A stretch of DNA of 64,000 nucleotides from JACMQW01 sp964536965. GTDB lineage: Bacteria > Bdellovibrionota > UBA1018. A program made the translations under genes and the position numbers. The stretch spans positions 1 through 64,000 of the forward strand of contig CAZIAL010000012.1 in the NCBI GenBank assembly GCA_964536965.1, written 5' to 3'. The notes beneath the pieces were generated by a model that was not told the origin of the DNA, did no database searches, and saw only the letters and a program-made list of their open reading frames with translations. This document shows positions 45,870 through 54,049 of this stretch, piece by piece; positions within the stretch are counted from its first letter, which is position 1, and the number at the start of each line of letters is the position of its first letter.

Positions 45870-46976
45870 TTAGGGACTGGTCGCTCCGGCGCAATCGAGC
45901 CCCGCGCCGATGGAATAGGATCCGATAAAATGGACATTCTCTGGCGATAGACCGATCCATTGCGAGAGCGCTTGGGCCCAAATTCGTTCCAGGCTGGGTA
46001 GTCCGGCGGCGCGATTCGTCAGCACCAGAAGTTCGTCATTTGCCCCGCGCAGGACGGTACCGTTGAAAAAGTTGACGCGTTCGAAGCTTCGGCGAGTGTT
46101 TAGCCAGGTCTGTGGAATCGAAAAACGTCCCGCGCTTCGGATGACCTTTAAGCCGGCGGCGCGGATCGATTCGGCGTTCCGGTCGAAAAGAGTCTGGTAG
46201 AAGGTGTCAGGAGCGACCTCGGCCTCCGCGATCATTTCGTCGAGAAGCGCTTTCTCTTGTGGACTCGCCGCCGGATCCGCGCGAGCCGCGCGCAGGGAGT
46301 GAGCGGTGAGGCGGGGATCGTGGACGAGGACGACGCCACCTGGCAACGCCTGGATCGATAGATCCAAGTGGCCTGCCGTAGGGGAAAGCGTGATGAGATT
46401 CTCCACGGATATTTCGAAGTCGTCGGCAATGGCCTGTCGCGCTTCCGGTTCCGAAAGCCCGAGAAAAGTTTGGGTGCGTTTCAGAGTTTCGATCGGCGTG
46501 ATCGCGTAGGTCTTTCCATCCGGTTTTTTTCCGGTAATGAGCGCACCGCCTTCGACCAAGGTCCCTCTTAGGTGACGGAAAGTCCGGCGATCCCGGGCGG
46601 CACTTTCTTCGTCGTACCTCGTCAGGCGATTCTCTTCGCCGTTATAAATACCGAGCGTTAAGTCGCGTAGGGCCGACGGATCCGCGCGCCGCATATCGGG
46701 TTGGATGAGGGCTTTACCGTCGACATCGAAAAGCAATACGTCCTGCAAATACGAATAGTCGAAGTTGGAAACCCCGAGTCTAATCTCGTAACGTCGCAGG
46801 AGCCCTTCGAGTTCGGAGAAGGGAATGAGCGAGTTCTCAGCGTCACGGGTCACCCACCAGGTTCCCGCACGGATGCTTCCGTCCTCGGGAAAAATCGGTG
46901 CCCCCACCGCTCGATCGCTCGCGGCGGTAAAAGATAAAAGACCCGTAATAAGGAGGGCCGCAAGGGGGGATCTCAT
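45870..46976 (-). CDS. Exported protein resembling guanidine-modifying enzymes (agmatine/arginine deiminase fold)
   Basis: The product is 368 residues from the ATG at 46976, with a GTG six codons upstream as alternative; both lead into a signal peptide (LAALLITGLLSFTAASDRAVGA). The C-terminal half reads TAGHLDLSIQALPGGVVLVHDP, then FFNGTVLRGANDELLVLTN and ends SYSIGAGLDCAGATSP. A central His-x-Asp followed by a near-C-terminal Cys in a Gly-rich GLDC loop is the catalytic pattern of the deiminase/amidinotransferase superfamily. Family membership is an inference from these motifs. An exported member would act on periplasmic or extracellular guanidino compounds or peptidyl-Arg. Confidence 0.65.
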   Translation of the reverse strand: MRSPLAALLITGLLSFTAASDRAVGAPIFPEDGSIRAGTWWVTRDAENSLIPFSELEGLLRRYEIRLGVSNFDYSYLQDVLLFDVDGKALIQPDMRRADPSALRDLTLGIYNGEENRLTRYDEESAARDRRTFRHLRGTLVEGGALITGKKPDGKTYAITPIETLKRTQTFLGLSEPEARQAIADDFEISVENLITLSPTAGHLDLSIQALPGGVVLVHDPRLTAHSLRAARADPAASPQEKALLDEMIAEAEVAPDTFYQTLFDRNAESIRAAGLKVIRSAGRFSIPQTWLNTRRSFERVNFFNGTVLRGANDELLVLTNRAAGLPSLERIWAQALSQWIGLSPENVHFIGSYSIGAGLDCAGATSP

Positions 46977-46987
46977 CCTCGCGTGAA

Positions 46988-47004
46988 ATAACACAGTGCG
47001 TTAT
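46988..47004. promoter_or_regulatory. 17-bp near-palindrome over the start of the deiminase-like gene
   Basis: The sequence ataacacagtgcgttat pairs at 14 of 16 arm positions around its centre. It lies 12-28 bases upstream of the ATG at 46976 and covers the alternative GTG, so it may be a repressor site or a 5' hairpin. No regulator can be named. Confidence 0.35.
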
Positions 47005-47331
47005 CTTTGTCCAGTGCCCCATCTATTTTTGGGTAAACTGCGGATGGAACCGGTGCAGGGGGCGAAAGCCACTTCGCTTATGCGGACCTGGCTTCCATAT
47101 TTAATGGGGTGACCAAAGGTCTGGCGAGCTCGCGACCCTCATTTTCGCCTTGGGGCCCCGGGGGCGGATTTCTGAAATAGCTTGGGAATGAATATCGCGT
47201 CTACGATTTGTTCGGCAGATCTGTTGTCTCGTTAATTTCCAGAAGTTCTTTTCATCGCTGTCGCCGATTTTTTTACTTACTGCCGAGGGACGATCCGCTG
47301 ATTCTAGGTCCTCAGTCGAGATGAACGAGTA
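47005..47331. other. Non-coding region holding the left cassette repeat
   Basis: No convincing gene. It contains the recurrent motif atggggtgac (47104-47113), the left 31-bp repeat (47113-47143), and an AT-richer segment after about 47180 that must contain the methyltransferase promoter. The change in base composition falls just after the repeat. Confidence 0.6.
47113..47143 (+). repeat. Left 31-bp direct repeat flanking the restriction-modification cassette
   Basis: Begins ccaaaggtctggcgagctcg and ends ccctcatt. It equals the copy at 49844-49874 except for c/t at the ninth base. The centre contains the palindrome gcgagctcgc. The two copies are 2731 bases apart and bracket exactly the methyltransferase and endonuclease genes. 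Confidence 0.9.
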
Positions 47332-48864
47332 GTGGTGAATTCTACAAAGAAGCTATTGACCAAAGTTGGCTCAGGAATAGCACAGTTGAGAAAGGACGAC
47401 TCGAGAGTCCATGGCGGGTGGGACAGGCGGAAATCTGATTCATTCAAGATCCGACCAGAATTGACACTCTCTAGGCAAGTCGATAAGAATTGGTGCGATC
47501 TAATGAGAAAAAAAGGGAAAATTACTTCTATCAGCTTGTTCGCCTCAGGTGGAATTGGTGACTTGGCGCTGCGCGCTGCTGGTGGAGAGGTCCTTGTGGC
47601 AAACGAGCTGCTTGAGGATCGCGCCCAGACGCTTCAACGCAACTTTCCAGAGACTTATGTCATTCAGGGGGACGTCCGGAAACTGGAGCAAGAGATCGTA
47701 AATGAGACAAAGAAGCGACTTAACGGGAACGCTCTAGATGTCCTATTTGCTACGCCACCCTGTCAGGGGATGTCCAAGAATGGCCGCGGTAAACTCCTGC
47801 AGGGTATTCGCCTAGGAGTGAAACCCAAACTCGATGAGCGGAATACGCTGATTATTAATGCCGTCAACATCATCAAGGCTCTGCAGCCTCGGTTGGTTGT
47901 TTTTGAGAATGTCCCTGAAATGGAAAATACCATTATTGAGGACGGAAATGGGTCTCTGATCAATATCATGGATCTAGTCAGGCGCGAACTAAAGGGATAC
48001 CGCGGCACTCACGAGGTAGTCGAGTTTGCTGACTACGGCGTGCCCCAGCGCCGTCAGCGCTTGATCACGGTTTTCTCGCGTGAGCCGGAAATTGTGAGCT
48101 TGATCGAGAATGGCAAAGCGTTGCCTGCGAGAACACACGCCAAACATGAGTCCATGTTCGCGAAGAAATGGGTTTCCGTGGATGAAGCGCTAAAGGGAGT
48201 TCCGCCGCTAGATGCCAAGAATGAGAAATCTGCGGCCCACGATGGAATTCCATTTCATACCGTACCAGTCTTGGACGAGGAAAAGTACTTCTGGGTCTCC
48301 AATACTCCCCCCGGAAAAGGTTCGTTCGACAATCAATGCGTTAACCCCGGGTGCAGATTTCAGGGGAATCCTACTCACAGCGCACGTCATGATTCGGAAG
48401 GAATCAATCGGACAAGTAAGGATACTCCGATCAGGTGTCTGAAGTGTGGAAATCTCCTGCCTCGTCCGTGGGTTAACAAGGGGGGAGGCGACTTCCGTCT
48501 AATGTCGGGGTTTACGAGTGCTTACAAGCGCATGCGAGGTGATCTCCCGGCTTCAGCGCTGACTAGCAATCTTTCCTACGCTTGTAGTGACCAGAAGATC
48601 CACCCGACCCAGCATCGCGTTCTGTCTCTGTATGAAGCTTTCATCCTTCACACCATTGTCGACTTCGATTTTGTTTGGGAACGGGCTGATGGTAAGCGAC
48701 TCCGCAATAAAAGTATTCGAGAGATAATCGGCGAGAGCATTCCGCCTCGCGGATTAAAGCTGATCTTCGACTACCTTTTGGACCATTTGGAAAAGCCTGC
48801 GAACGTGAATGACAGGAGAACTTCTCTGAAAGAACGGTCGGTCAGGTTTGCAACTCAGATCTGA
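47332..48864 (+). CDS. DNA (cytosine-5-)-methyltransferase, type II modification enzyme
   Basis: The 510-residue enzyme starts at the GTG at 47332; a later ATG at 47503 would drop a 57-residue extension and cannot be excluded. C5-methyltransferase motifs are in order: I SLFASGGIGDLAL, IV with catalytic Cys144 (ATPPCQGMSKNG), VI Glu192 (FENVPEM), VIII QRRQRL (239-244) and a late motif X near the C-terminal half. The target-recognition region (about 300-400) contains a zinc-ribbon-like set, C336-x4-C341 and C369-x2-C372, which is not usual in these enzymes. Codon usage is more AT-rich than its surroundings. It is convergent with, and overlaps by 23 bases, the nuclease gene. Confidence 0.93.
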   Translation: MVNSTKKLLTKVGSGIAQLRKDDSRVHGGWDRRKSDSFKIRPELTLSRQVDKNWCDLMRKKGKITSISLFASGGIGDLALRAAGGEVLVANELLEDRAQTLQRNFPETYVIQGDVRKLEQEIVNETKKRLNGNALDVLFATPPCQGMSKNGRGKLLQGIRLGVKPKLDERNTLIINAVNIIKALQPRLVVFENVPEMENTIIEDGNGSLINIMDLVRRELKGYRGTHEVVEFADYGVPQRRQRLITVFSREPEIVSLIENGKALPARTHAKHESMFAKKWVSVDEALKGVPPLDAKNEKSAAHDGIPFHTVPVLDEEKYFWVSNTPPGKGSFDNQCVNPGCRFQGNPTHSARHDSEGINRTSKDTPIRCLKCGNLLPRPWVNKGGGDFRLMSGFTSAYKRMRGDLPASALTSNLSYACSDQKIHPTQHRVLSLYEAFILHTIVDFDFVWERADGKRLRNKSIREIIGESIPPRGLKLIFDYLLDHLEKPANVNDRRTSLKERSVRFATQI

Positions 48865-49609
48865 GCAAGGTTCCGCGATTATAGCGGTTGAAGAAATCGA
48901 TATATCTAGGGTGATCAATAGCCAAGACCCAGTTTTCGTACATTCTGCGAACGCCCTTTCGGGTCATGATCGAGACTGAAGTCGTTCTTCCTCCGCCCTC
49001 TTTGGGTTGGATGATTTTTCCCCAGTCATCAGGTGTGAGGTTGTTGCAGTAGAACACTCCGCAAATAGTAGGCCTTCGATCAATGAAGTCCCAGAATAGT
49101 CCCAGAAGCGCGTTCGTTTCTCTATGGTGAGCTTTCCAGTCGTAGCCTTTCATGAAGGCGATTCGTTGGTCACCTATATCGGGCTTGCATAGGCCCCTCT
49201 TTGCGCATTCTTTTGGTGTAGGGACGCTTCCACAGGTCGCCTTAACTTCCACTCCCCCGGTGCCAAATGGACTAAATGGTTGCTTGTCCCGAAGGTTTTG
49301 TTCAAGGGACCTCCAGAGCTTGTCTCCATGGGTGTCCATTAAGAGGAGATCCGGATACCCGTCCTGGTGGGGGTTTTTTCTAAAAATACCATCTGATGTT
49401 TTCACCATGCTCGCAGCGAAAATTTCGCCCACGAAAGAACTGAGGTTCCGCATGCCAAGTAGCGCGAAGATGTCTACTTCGAAGTCAGCCAGCTTCGTAA
49501 TGATTTCGTTGGAGTGTACGAGAGCTCGCCTGATGTGCTCAACGGAGAGAAGGGCGTCGCGACTTATGCTGAGGTTTCCGTTCTTGTTGACGATGTAATC
49601 GACAGCCAT
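48842..49609 (-). CDS. Type II restriction endonuclease, PD-(D/E)XK fold
   Basis: The 255-residue product starts at the ATG at 49609 (MAVDYIVNKNG); an in-frame TTG at 49630 is the other option. I see the nuclease core as GYPDLLLMD (Pro86-Asp87) and GGVEVKATCG (Glu121, Lys123), i.e. PD-x33-ExK. Two Cys pairs later (KRGLCKPD, TICGVFYC) may be structural. The pairing with a C5-methyltransferase, tail-to-tail with overlapping 3' ends, identifies it as the cognate restriction enzyme. The recognition sequence cannot be told from the protein. Base composition matches the methyltransferase gene and not the neighbours. Confidence 0.82.
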   Translation of the reverse strand: MAVDYIVNKNGNLSISRDALLSVEHIRRALVHSNEIITKLADFEVDIFALLGMRNLSSFVGEIFAASMVKTSDGIFRKNPHQDGYPDLLLMDTHGDKLWRSLEQNLRDKQPFSPFGTGGVEVKATCGSVPTPKECAKRGLCKPDIGDQRIAFMKGYDWKAHHRETNALLGLFWDFIDRRPTICGVFYCNNLTPDDWGKIIQPKEGGGRTTSVSIMTRKGVRRMYENWVLAIDHPRYIDFFNRYNRGTLLRSELQT

Positions 49610-49843
49610 CCTGCACCTTGGAACCTCCAATACATCAACCAGCCTCTGGTACTTTCAGGTGAGGAGAGTCGATCGGAAGAGTTCAACATGTCTTTCGGTA
49701 ACTGGCCATCCGTTCTGAACGGGAAACATCTGCCCGTCTGCCCCGATGATCGTTTGACGAAGTTTTCGCAAAGACACATAGAAGCCGTAGGAATGGAAAG
49801 GCCTGTAAGTTCCTGAGAACCGCTGATTTTGGAGAGCCTTGCC
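49610..49843. other. Promoter side of the endonuclease gene
   Basis: About 230 bases with the AT-richer composition of the cassette. Short open frames here have no coding look. I see no controller-protein gene, so timing control of restriction may rely on the promoters alone. Confidence 0.5.
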
Positions 49844-49874
49844 CCAAAGGTTTGGCGAGCTCGCGACCCTCATT
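49844..49874 (+). repeat. Right 31-bp direct repeat flanking the restriction-modification cassette
   Basis: Begins ccaaaggtttggcgagctcg and ends ccctcatt; 30 of 31 bases equal the left copy at 47113-47143. GC-rich host-like sequence resumes just after it. Confidence 0.9.
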
Positions 49875-49891
49875 CCAGAGGGGGGCGATCA

Positions 49892-49915
49892 CGGGCGAAC
49901 TTCCGTGTTCGCCCG
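49892..49915 (-). terminator. Hairpin downstream of hsp20
   Basis: A perfect 9-bp stem (cgggcgaac / gttcgcccg) with loop ttccgt lies 38 bases past the hsp20 stop. There is no T tract on the minus strand, so termination is likely but unproven. Confidence 0.5.
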
Positions 49916-49952
49916 CCAGCACTTCTTGATCGAGACTCCGGTCGGGGTTCGA

Positions 49953-50489
49953 TTAGTGCTTTTTGGTCTCTTCTTTCTTGTGACTTAGGAATTTTTCCAT
50001 AAATCCTGACTTGTCTTCGGCGATCTTGATCTGTTTCCTCGGAGTCGGCTCTGTTTTAGGGAGCGCGAGACTCAAGACGCCGTCGGCGTAGTTCGCGACG
50101 ATTTGATCGGCGTTCACCTCCGTTGGGAGCGTGAATGAACGTTCGAAGGAACCGTAGAATCGCTCTGAGAGAAAGTTTCCTTTTTTGTTCTCCGCGCGCT
50201 CCTCTTTCCGCTCCCCAGACACGGTCAGCGTATTGCCCTGAACGTCGACGTTGATCTCATCCTTTTTCACGCCAGGGAGATCGAAACTGAGAAGGTAATG
50301 CGTTTCGGTTTCGTTGACGTCGCAGGTCGGCGCGAAAGCAGGTGTCGGTATGAAATCGGAAGCCAGATCAGGAAGCCCATTGTTCGAGAACTGATTGAAA
50401 AGGCGATCCATTTGGCGCTGGAGATGTTTCATTTCTTTCAGGGGGCCTTGGCTAAAAGTACGGTCAAAAAGACTAGGTAAGTTGTTCAT
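49953..50489 (-). CDS. Hsp20/alpha-crystallin small heat-shock protein
   Basis: The 178-residue protein has an N-terminal arm (LKEMKHLQRQMDRLFNQF), the alpha-crystallin domain from about residue 55 (CDVNETETHYLLSFDLPGV ... GNTLTVSGERKEE ... GSFERSFTLPTEVN ... ADGVLSLALPK) and a Lys-rich tail. It is an ATP-independent holdase that keeps unfolding proteins soluble. The minus-strand ribosome site (aaggaa) is present. The CBS protein gene lies 30 bases upstream on the same strand, so the two form an operon linked to stress. Confidence 0.95.
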   Translation of the reverse strand: MNNLPSLFDRTFSQGPLKEMKHLQRQMDRLFNQFSNNGLPDLASDFIPTPAFAPTCDVNETETHYLLSFDLPGVKKDEINVDVQGNTLTVSGERKEERAENKKGNFLSERFYGSFERSFTLPTEVNADQIVANYADGVLSLALPKTEPTPRKQIKIAEDKSGFMEKFLSHKKEETKKH

Positions 50490-50519
50490 TTGATTTTTCC
50501 TTGGTTTGGGTTGCGATGG

Positions 50520-50945
50520 TTAGCGGACATTTGTGGGGACTGAGTTGGCGCGTCCGGCTGCGAGCGTTTCGCCAAAGCGTTTAAGGGCATCCGTCGCGGT
50601 GAAAACGCCGATGACCTTTCCATTCTTCTCCGTGACGATCGCGCAGCCGTATTTATTCTCGGCCATTCTCGCAACGACCTCTGCGAGCGGAGTTTCCCGA
50701 GTCACCGCGTAGGGAGCTTCCGTCATAATATCGGATACTCGAAGTTCCGCGACGTTGCCGATCGCGAGGCCGAGCTTTAGGTCTCGGTCGGAAAGCACCC
50801 CCACGAGTTTCCCTGCCTTTAGTACCGGGAGATGACGGAACTGAAACTTGTTCATCAGCGCTTGCGCGGTGGTGAGATGGATGTCCTCGCCGATCGTATG
50901 CGGGAATACCGTCATGCATTTTTCCACGATTTCCGGTTGGTTCAT
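50520..50945 (-). CDS. Two-CBS-domain protein, paralogue of the one at 4222
   Basis: I use the ATG at 50945 (MNQPEIVEKCMTVFPHTIG), supported by the purine run gagtgagaag upstream; the longer frame to 51218 encodes no domain. The 141-residue product is a bare Bateman pair: CBS1 with FRHLPVLKAGKLVGVLSDRD and CBS2 with MTEAPYAVTRETPLAEVV and YGCAIVTEKNGKVIGVFT. It closely resembles the Usp-linked CBS protein (shared KYGCAI and T-x-DAL/DGLR ends). It probably senses adenylate ratio. Operon with hsp20. Confidence 0.9.
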   Translation of the reverse strand: MNQPEIVEKCMTVFPHTIGEDIHLTTAQALMNKFQFRHLPVLKAGKLVGVLSDRDLKLGLAIGNVAELRVSDIMTEAPYAVTRETPLAEVVARMAENKYGCAIVTEKNGKVIGVFTATDALKRFGETLAAGRANSVPTNVR

Positions 50946-51344
50946 TTTCTTCTCACTCTCTTTGACTGGTAGACATGCAGCGAAGACTATAGGTTGTCCT
51001 AAAGCCGTCATGGGAGATGACTTCGCTTGATCAAGCATCATGCAAGCAACACCAAGCAACACTAAGCAAAAGTTGGACCTGGCCCAAACGCTACAGAGGC
51101 CGCCACTTCCCGAAGTTCGTGAGAAAAAAAATCTCGTTTTAGCTTCGCCGTGGGACATCTTTTCCGATGATCGCGATGTGTTCGAATTTTCTTCGGAGTA
51201 ACCGTTTAGGTATCGCAATGAATGGGGCCGGGAAATTTCATTCCATCATCGGACGACGAGTGCGAGGGGGGCGTAAGTACCCGATGGCGTCCGCACCAAA
51301 ATTGCATTTTAGTTTTCAGTCCAATAAATGGAAAGGATACTCCT
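50946..51344. other. Intergenic region with small tandem repeats
   Basis: About 400 bases between divergent genes with no gene I can support. It holds promoters for the CBS-hsp20 unit and for the membrane protein at 51345. Near 51050-51075 there is a short imperfect run of aagcaacac units (agcaacaccaagcaacact). An FNR-like ttgatcaagcatca at about 51027 has wrong spacing for an FNR box. Confidence 0.5.
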
Positions 51345-51887
51345 ATGTCTCAGAACTCCATGCTTCATCCGGTTTCTCGTTTAAGCTTCCGAACTGTAGT
51401 CGGCGGCGTTTTAGTGACCATCGCGGTTTTTCTGTCTTTGTTGGCTCTGGTCGCAGCATTCTCCGACTGGACCTTTGATTTACGGGAGCTTCCCCCCGAT
51501 AACCCTGGCTTTTGGATTTCTGTTTTTGCGGCGTGGGTCGTCTCGGTTTTCGCCGGCGGCGTAGCCGCGTCGTGGTCGATGGCCCCGATGAGTACGCTCA
51601 ATGGAATCCTGAATTCGGTGGTGACTTGGGCCGCTGCCTGTATGTTTGTAACGACGATCCTGACCGTATCGACGAACGAAACGTTCAACTTCGCTCGAAA
51701 TTTCCCTTCGCTCCGCGGGCCTTTTTGGATCGTGTTCGTGGGGAATGCGATTGCGCTCGGAGCTGCCGTTTTGGCGGGTTTGAGCGGGCGAAAGAGCCGT
51801 AGTCGAGTCATCGAAGTGACAAAGAAGGGCGTGGATTCTCCGCTCACTCGTGTCGATTCACGGCTGCGGGGCGCGTCCAGTTCATAA
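51345..51887 (+). CDS. Small integral membrane protein of unknown function
   Basis: I start at the ATG at 51345, which has aaagga 7-8 bases upstream; the frame upstream of it has no coding look. The 180-residue product has four hydrophobic segments (about 20-42, 55-78, 85-105 and 125-150), including GGVLVTIAVFLSLLALVAAF and FWISVFAAWVVSVFAGGVAA, and a basic C-terminal tail. The GVLVTIAVFLSLLALVAAF start resembles membrane proteins annotated only as hypothetical. No catalytic residues are visible. Confidence 0.75.
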   Translation: MSQNSMLHPVSRLSFRTVVGGVLVTIAVFLSLLALVAAFSDWTFDLRELPPDNPGFWISVFAAWVVSVFAGGVAASWSMAPMSTLNGILNSVVTWAAACMFVTTILTVSTNETFNFARNFPSLRGPFWIVFVGNAIALGAAVLAGLSGRKSRSRVIEVTKKGVDSPLTRVDSRLRGASSS

Positions 51888-52078
51888 AGCCCAAGTGTAG
51901 GGTGGCGCGGATCGAGTGGGGGTAAAAGCCGATGGATCCGACTGATGCGGGATGGCAATCAAGAAGCCTGAGTAATCGCCCGGTCGCGCTCCCCTGCATT
52001 TTGGGTTGATTCGGTTTCCTTTGCGACCGGTGAAAAGATATCTTGCGGACTATATTCACCACGGGTTATGTTCAAATG

Positions 52079-53545
52079 ATGAAGTCGAAGGTGGCCTCCA
52101 CTCAGAAAAGAGTCGTGGTATTAGGAGCAGGGATCGCCGGACACACGGCCGCGATGTTTCTGAGGCACAGACTGAAGCGCGAAGCCGAAGTCGTTGTGTT
52201 GAGCCCGAAGGACTATTGGAATTGGATTCCGTCGAATATTTGGGTTGGCGTCGGCATCATGGATCAGAAGGATGTCCGCGTCGATCTTCCATCCGTTTAT
52301 GAGAAGCTGGGGATCCAGTTCGTTCAAGCGAAAGCGGTCGCCCTGCATCCTTCCGGCTCTCGTTCGGACGTGAGGGCTTGGGTTGATTACGAAGGGCAGG
52401 CGGGGAGCGGGAAGCTCGAATACGACTATTTGATCAACGCCACGGGACCGCTTTTAAATTTCGGCGCCACGCCCGGACTCGGCCCGGATGCGCACACCGT
52501 TTCCGTTTGCACGGACGATCACGCGGTCGAGGCGGCAAAGCGGCTCTTTAATTCGATCGGAGAAATGAAGGAGGGTTTGCGACAGACCTTCCTGGTCGGC
52601 ATGGGGCACGGTATGTGTACCTGTGAAGGCGCGGCCTTTGAGTACGTTCTTAATCTGGAGCACGAGCTTCGTCGGCACGGAGTGCGGGATTTAGCGCGAA
52701 TCATCTTTATCACGAACGAGGCGGAACTCGGAGACTTCGGCGTAGGCGGGATGTATCTCGAGCATTCCGGATACATGACTCATAGTAAGAATTTCGCGGA
52801 ATCCCTCTTTCTCGAAAGAAATATCGAGTGGGTTTTGGGCGCTCATGTGGAGAAGGTGGAGGCTGGCTCCGTTTCCTTTGAGACTCTCAAAGGCGAGAAA
52901 GGTTCGATTCCGTTCGATTTCGCGATGCTGTTGCCCCCCTTTCGCGGCGCAATGATCAAGGCATTCGATCAGGACGGCCTGGATATTACCGCCCAGGTTT
53001 TCGCCCCAAGTGGGTTCATGAAGGTGGACGCGAACTATACCCAGAAAGAATCCCGGGACTGGTCACCTGAAGACTGGCCGAAGAACTACCAAGCGCCCGC
53101 CTATAAGAATGTTTTTGCGGTGGGGATCGCTTTCGCACCCCCGCATCCCATAAGTGAGCCGAGAAAGAGTCCGAATGGAACGGTGATTACGCCGTCTCCG
53201 CCTCGTACCGGGATGCCCTCGGCGATCATGGGTCGGGTGGTCGCTGAAAATATCGCGGACATGATCCAGGGGAAGGCAAACCATCCCGTTCGCGAGGCCT
53301 CGATGGCCGAAATGGGCGCGGCCTGTGTGGCTTCGTCCGGCGCGGGCTTTCTGAATGGGACGGCGGCGTCGATGACGATGTATCCGATCGTTCCTGACTT
53401 TACGAAATACCCCGGAGTGGGGCGTGATCCCAAGTTTACCTATGGCGAGGTTGGACTCGCCGGTCACTGGATCAAAAAGATCCTGCATCACATGTTTATT
53501 TATAAGGCCAAGGCACTGCCGGGTTGGACCCGAATTCCAGAATGA
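52079..53545 (+). CDS. Sulfide:quinone oxidoreductase-like flavoprotein
   Basis: The 488-residue flavoprotein (ATG 52079, with alternative starts at 52076 and 52043) oxidises sulfide to sulfane sulfur and passes electrons to quinone if the assignment is right. The FAD-binding start is RVVVLGAGIAGHTAAMFL. Redox-active cysteines fit the SQR pattern: Cys144 (VSVCTDDH), Cys180/Cys182 (GHGMCTCEGAA) and Cys416 (MGAACVASSGAGF), the last followed by the typical xGxGxxxG region and an amphipathic C-terminus (HHMFIYKAKALPGW). The next gene is an SqrR/BigR-type sulfide sensor, which strengthens the call. Confidence 0.88.
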   Translation: MKSKVASTQKRVVVLGAGIAGHTAAMFLRHRLKREAEVVVLSPKDYWNWIPSNIWVGVGIMDQKDVRVDLPSVYEKLGIQFVQAKAVALHPSGSRSDVRAWVDYEGQAGSGKLEYDYLINATGPLLNFGATPGLGPDAHTVSVCTDDHAVEAAKRLFNSIGEMKEGLRQTFLVGMGHGMCTCEGAAFEYVLNLEHELRRHGVRDLARIIFITNEAELGDFGVGGMYLEHSGYMTHSKNFAESLFLERNIEWVLGAHVEKVEAGSVSFETLKGEKGSIPFDFAMLLPPFRGAMIKAFDQDGLDITAQVFAPSGFMKVDANYTQKESRDWSPEDWPKNYQAPAYKNVFAVGIAFAPPHPISEPRKSPNGTVITPSPPRTGMPSAIMGRVVAENIADMIQGKANHPVREASMAEMGAACVASSGAGFLNGTAASMTMYPIVPDFTKYPGVGRDPKFTYGEVGLAGHWIKKILHHMFIYKAKALPGWTRIPE

Positions 53546-53738
53546 AAGAACGGGCGCACTGAATGGACAAATTAGTTGTCGAAGATCACTTCATGGCAGA
53601 GATACCCAAATTTGTTTCGCGGCCTACGCGCAGGACGATTTTCATGAGGACGTTCCTTCCCTTTCAATTTTATCGTTTCATCGTCATCAACATTAAAATG
53701 CTGAGGATGATCGCGAAAGGTCATGGGAAAGGAACGCC

Positions 53739-54044
53739 ATGAAGGGTTTCAACGTAACTAAGAAGCAAGCCGAGGAAGTGAGTCTCATCTTTAAATCATT
53801 CTCCCACCCGAGCCGCCTCCGGATGCTTTGCAAGCTGTCGGACGGGCCTTGCACCGTTCAGGAGTTACAGGACGCGTGCGATTTAGAGCAGGCGCCGACT
53901 TCTCAGTTCCTCGCGAGACTTCGTAGAGAGGGACGGGTTATCGGGAAACGCGATGGGAACCAAGTCTATTACTCGTTGACCGATTCGCGACTCGTAGAAC
54001 TGATGAAGACGTTAGGCAGACTCTACTGCAAGCCGAAGGTATAG
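53739..54044 (+). CDS. ArsR-family repressor of the SqrR/BigR (persulfide-sensing) type
   Basis: The 101-residue winged-helix protein has the HTH TVQELQDACDLEQAPTSQFLARLRREG and the wing GKRDGNQVYYSL. Cys31 (RLRMLCKL) and Cys97 (GRLYCKPK) are 66 residues apart, exactly the spacing of the two sensing cysteines in SqrR and BigR, which form a polysulfide bridge and release DNA. Arsenic-type CVC metal sites are absent. It lies between the SQR gene and the TolC-RND genes, 5 bases before tolC, and probably controls all of them. Upstream 53546-53738 has no gene and must hold its operator and promoter. Confidence 0.9.
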   Translation: MKGFNVTKKQAEEVSLIFKSFSHPSRLRMLCKLSDGPCTVQELQDACDLEQAPTSQFLARLRREGRVIGKRDGNQVYYSLTDSRLVELMKTLGRLYCKPKV

Positions 54045-54049
54045 TTTTT

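Noticed and set aside
49514..49816. Open frame of about 100 codons opposite the endonuclease start
   Set aside because: It overlaps the endonuclease gene antisense, has no ribosome site and no recognisable sequence; a controller-protein gene would have a helix-turn-helix.
47113..49874. Insertion sequence or integron cassette
   Set aside because: No transposase, integrase or terminal inverted repeats; only direct repeats are present.
51027..51041. Possible FNR/Anr box ttgatcaagcatca
   Set aside because: The half sites are 5 bases apart where 4 are needed and the last base does not fit.
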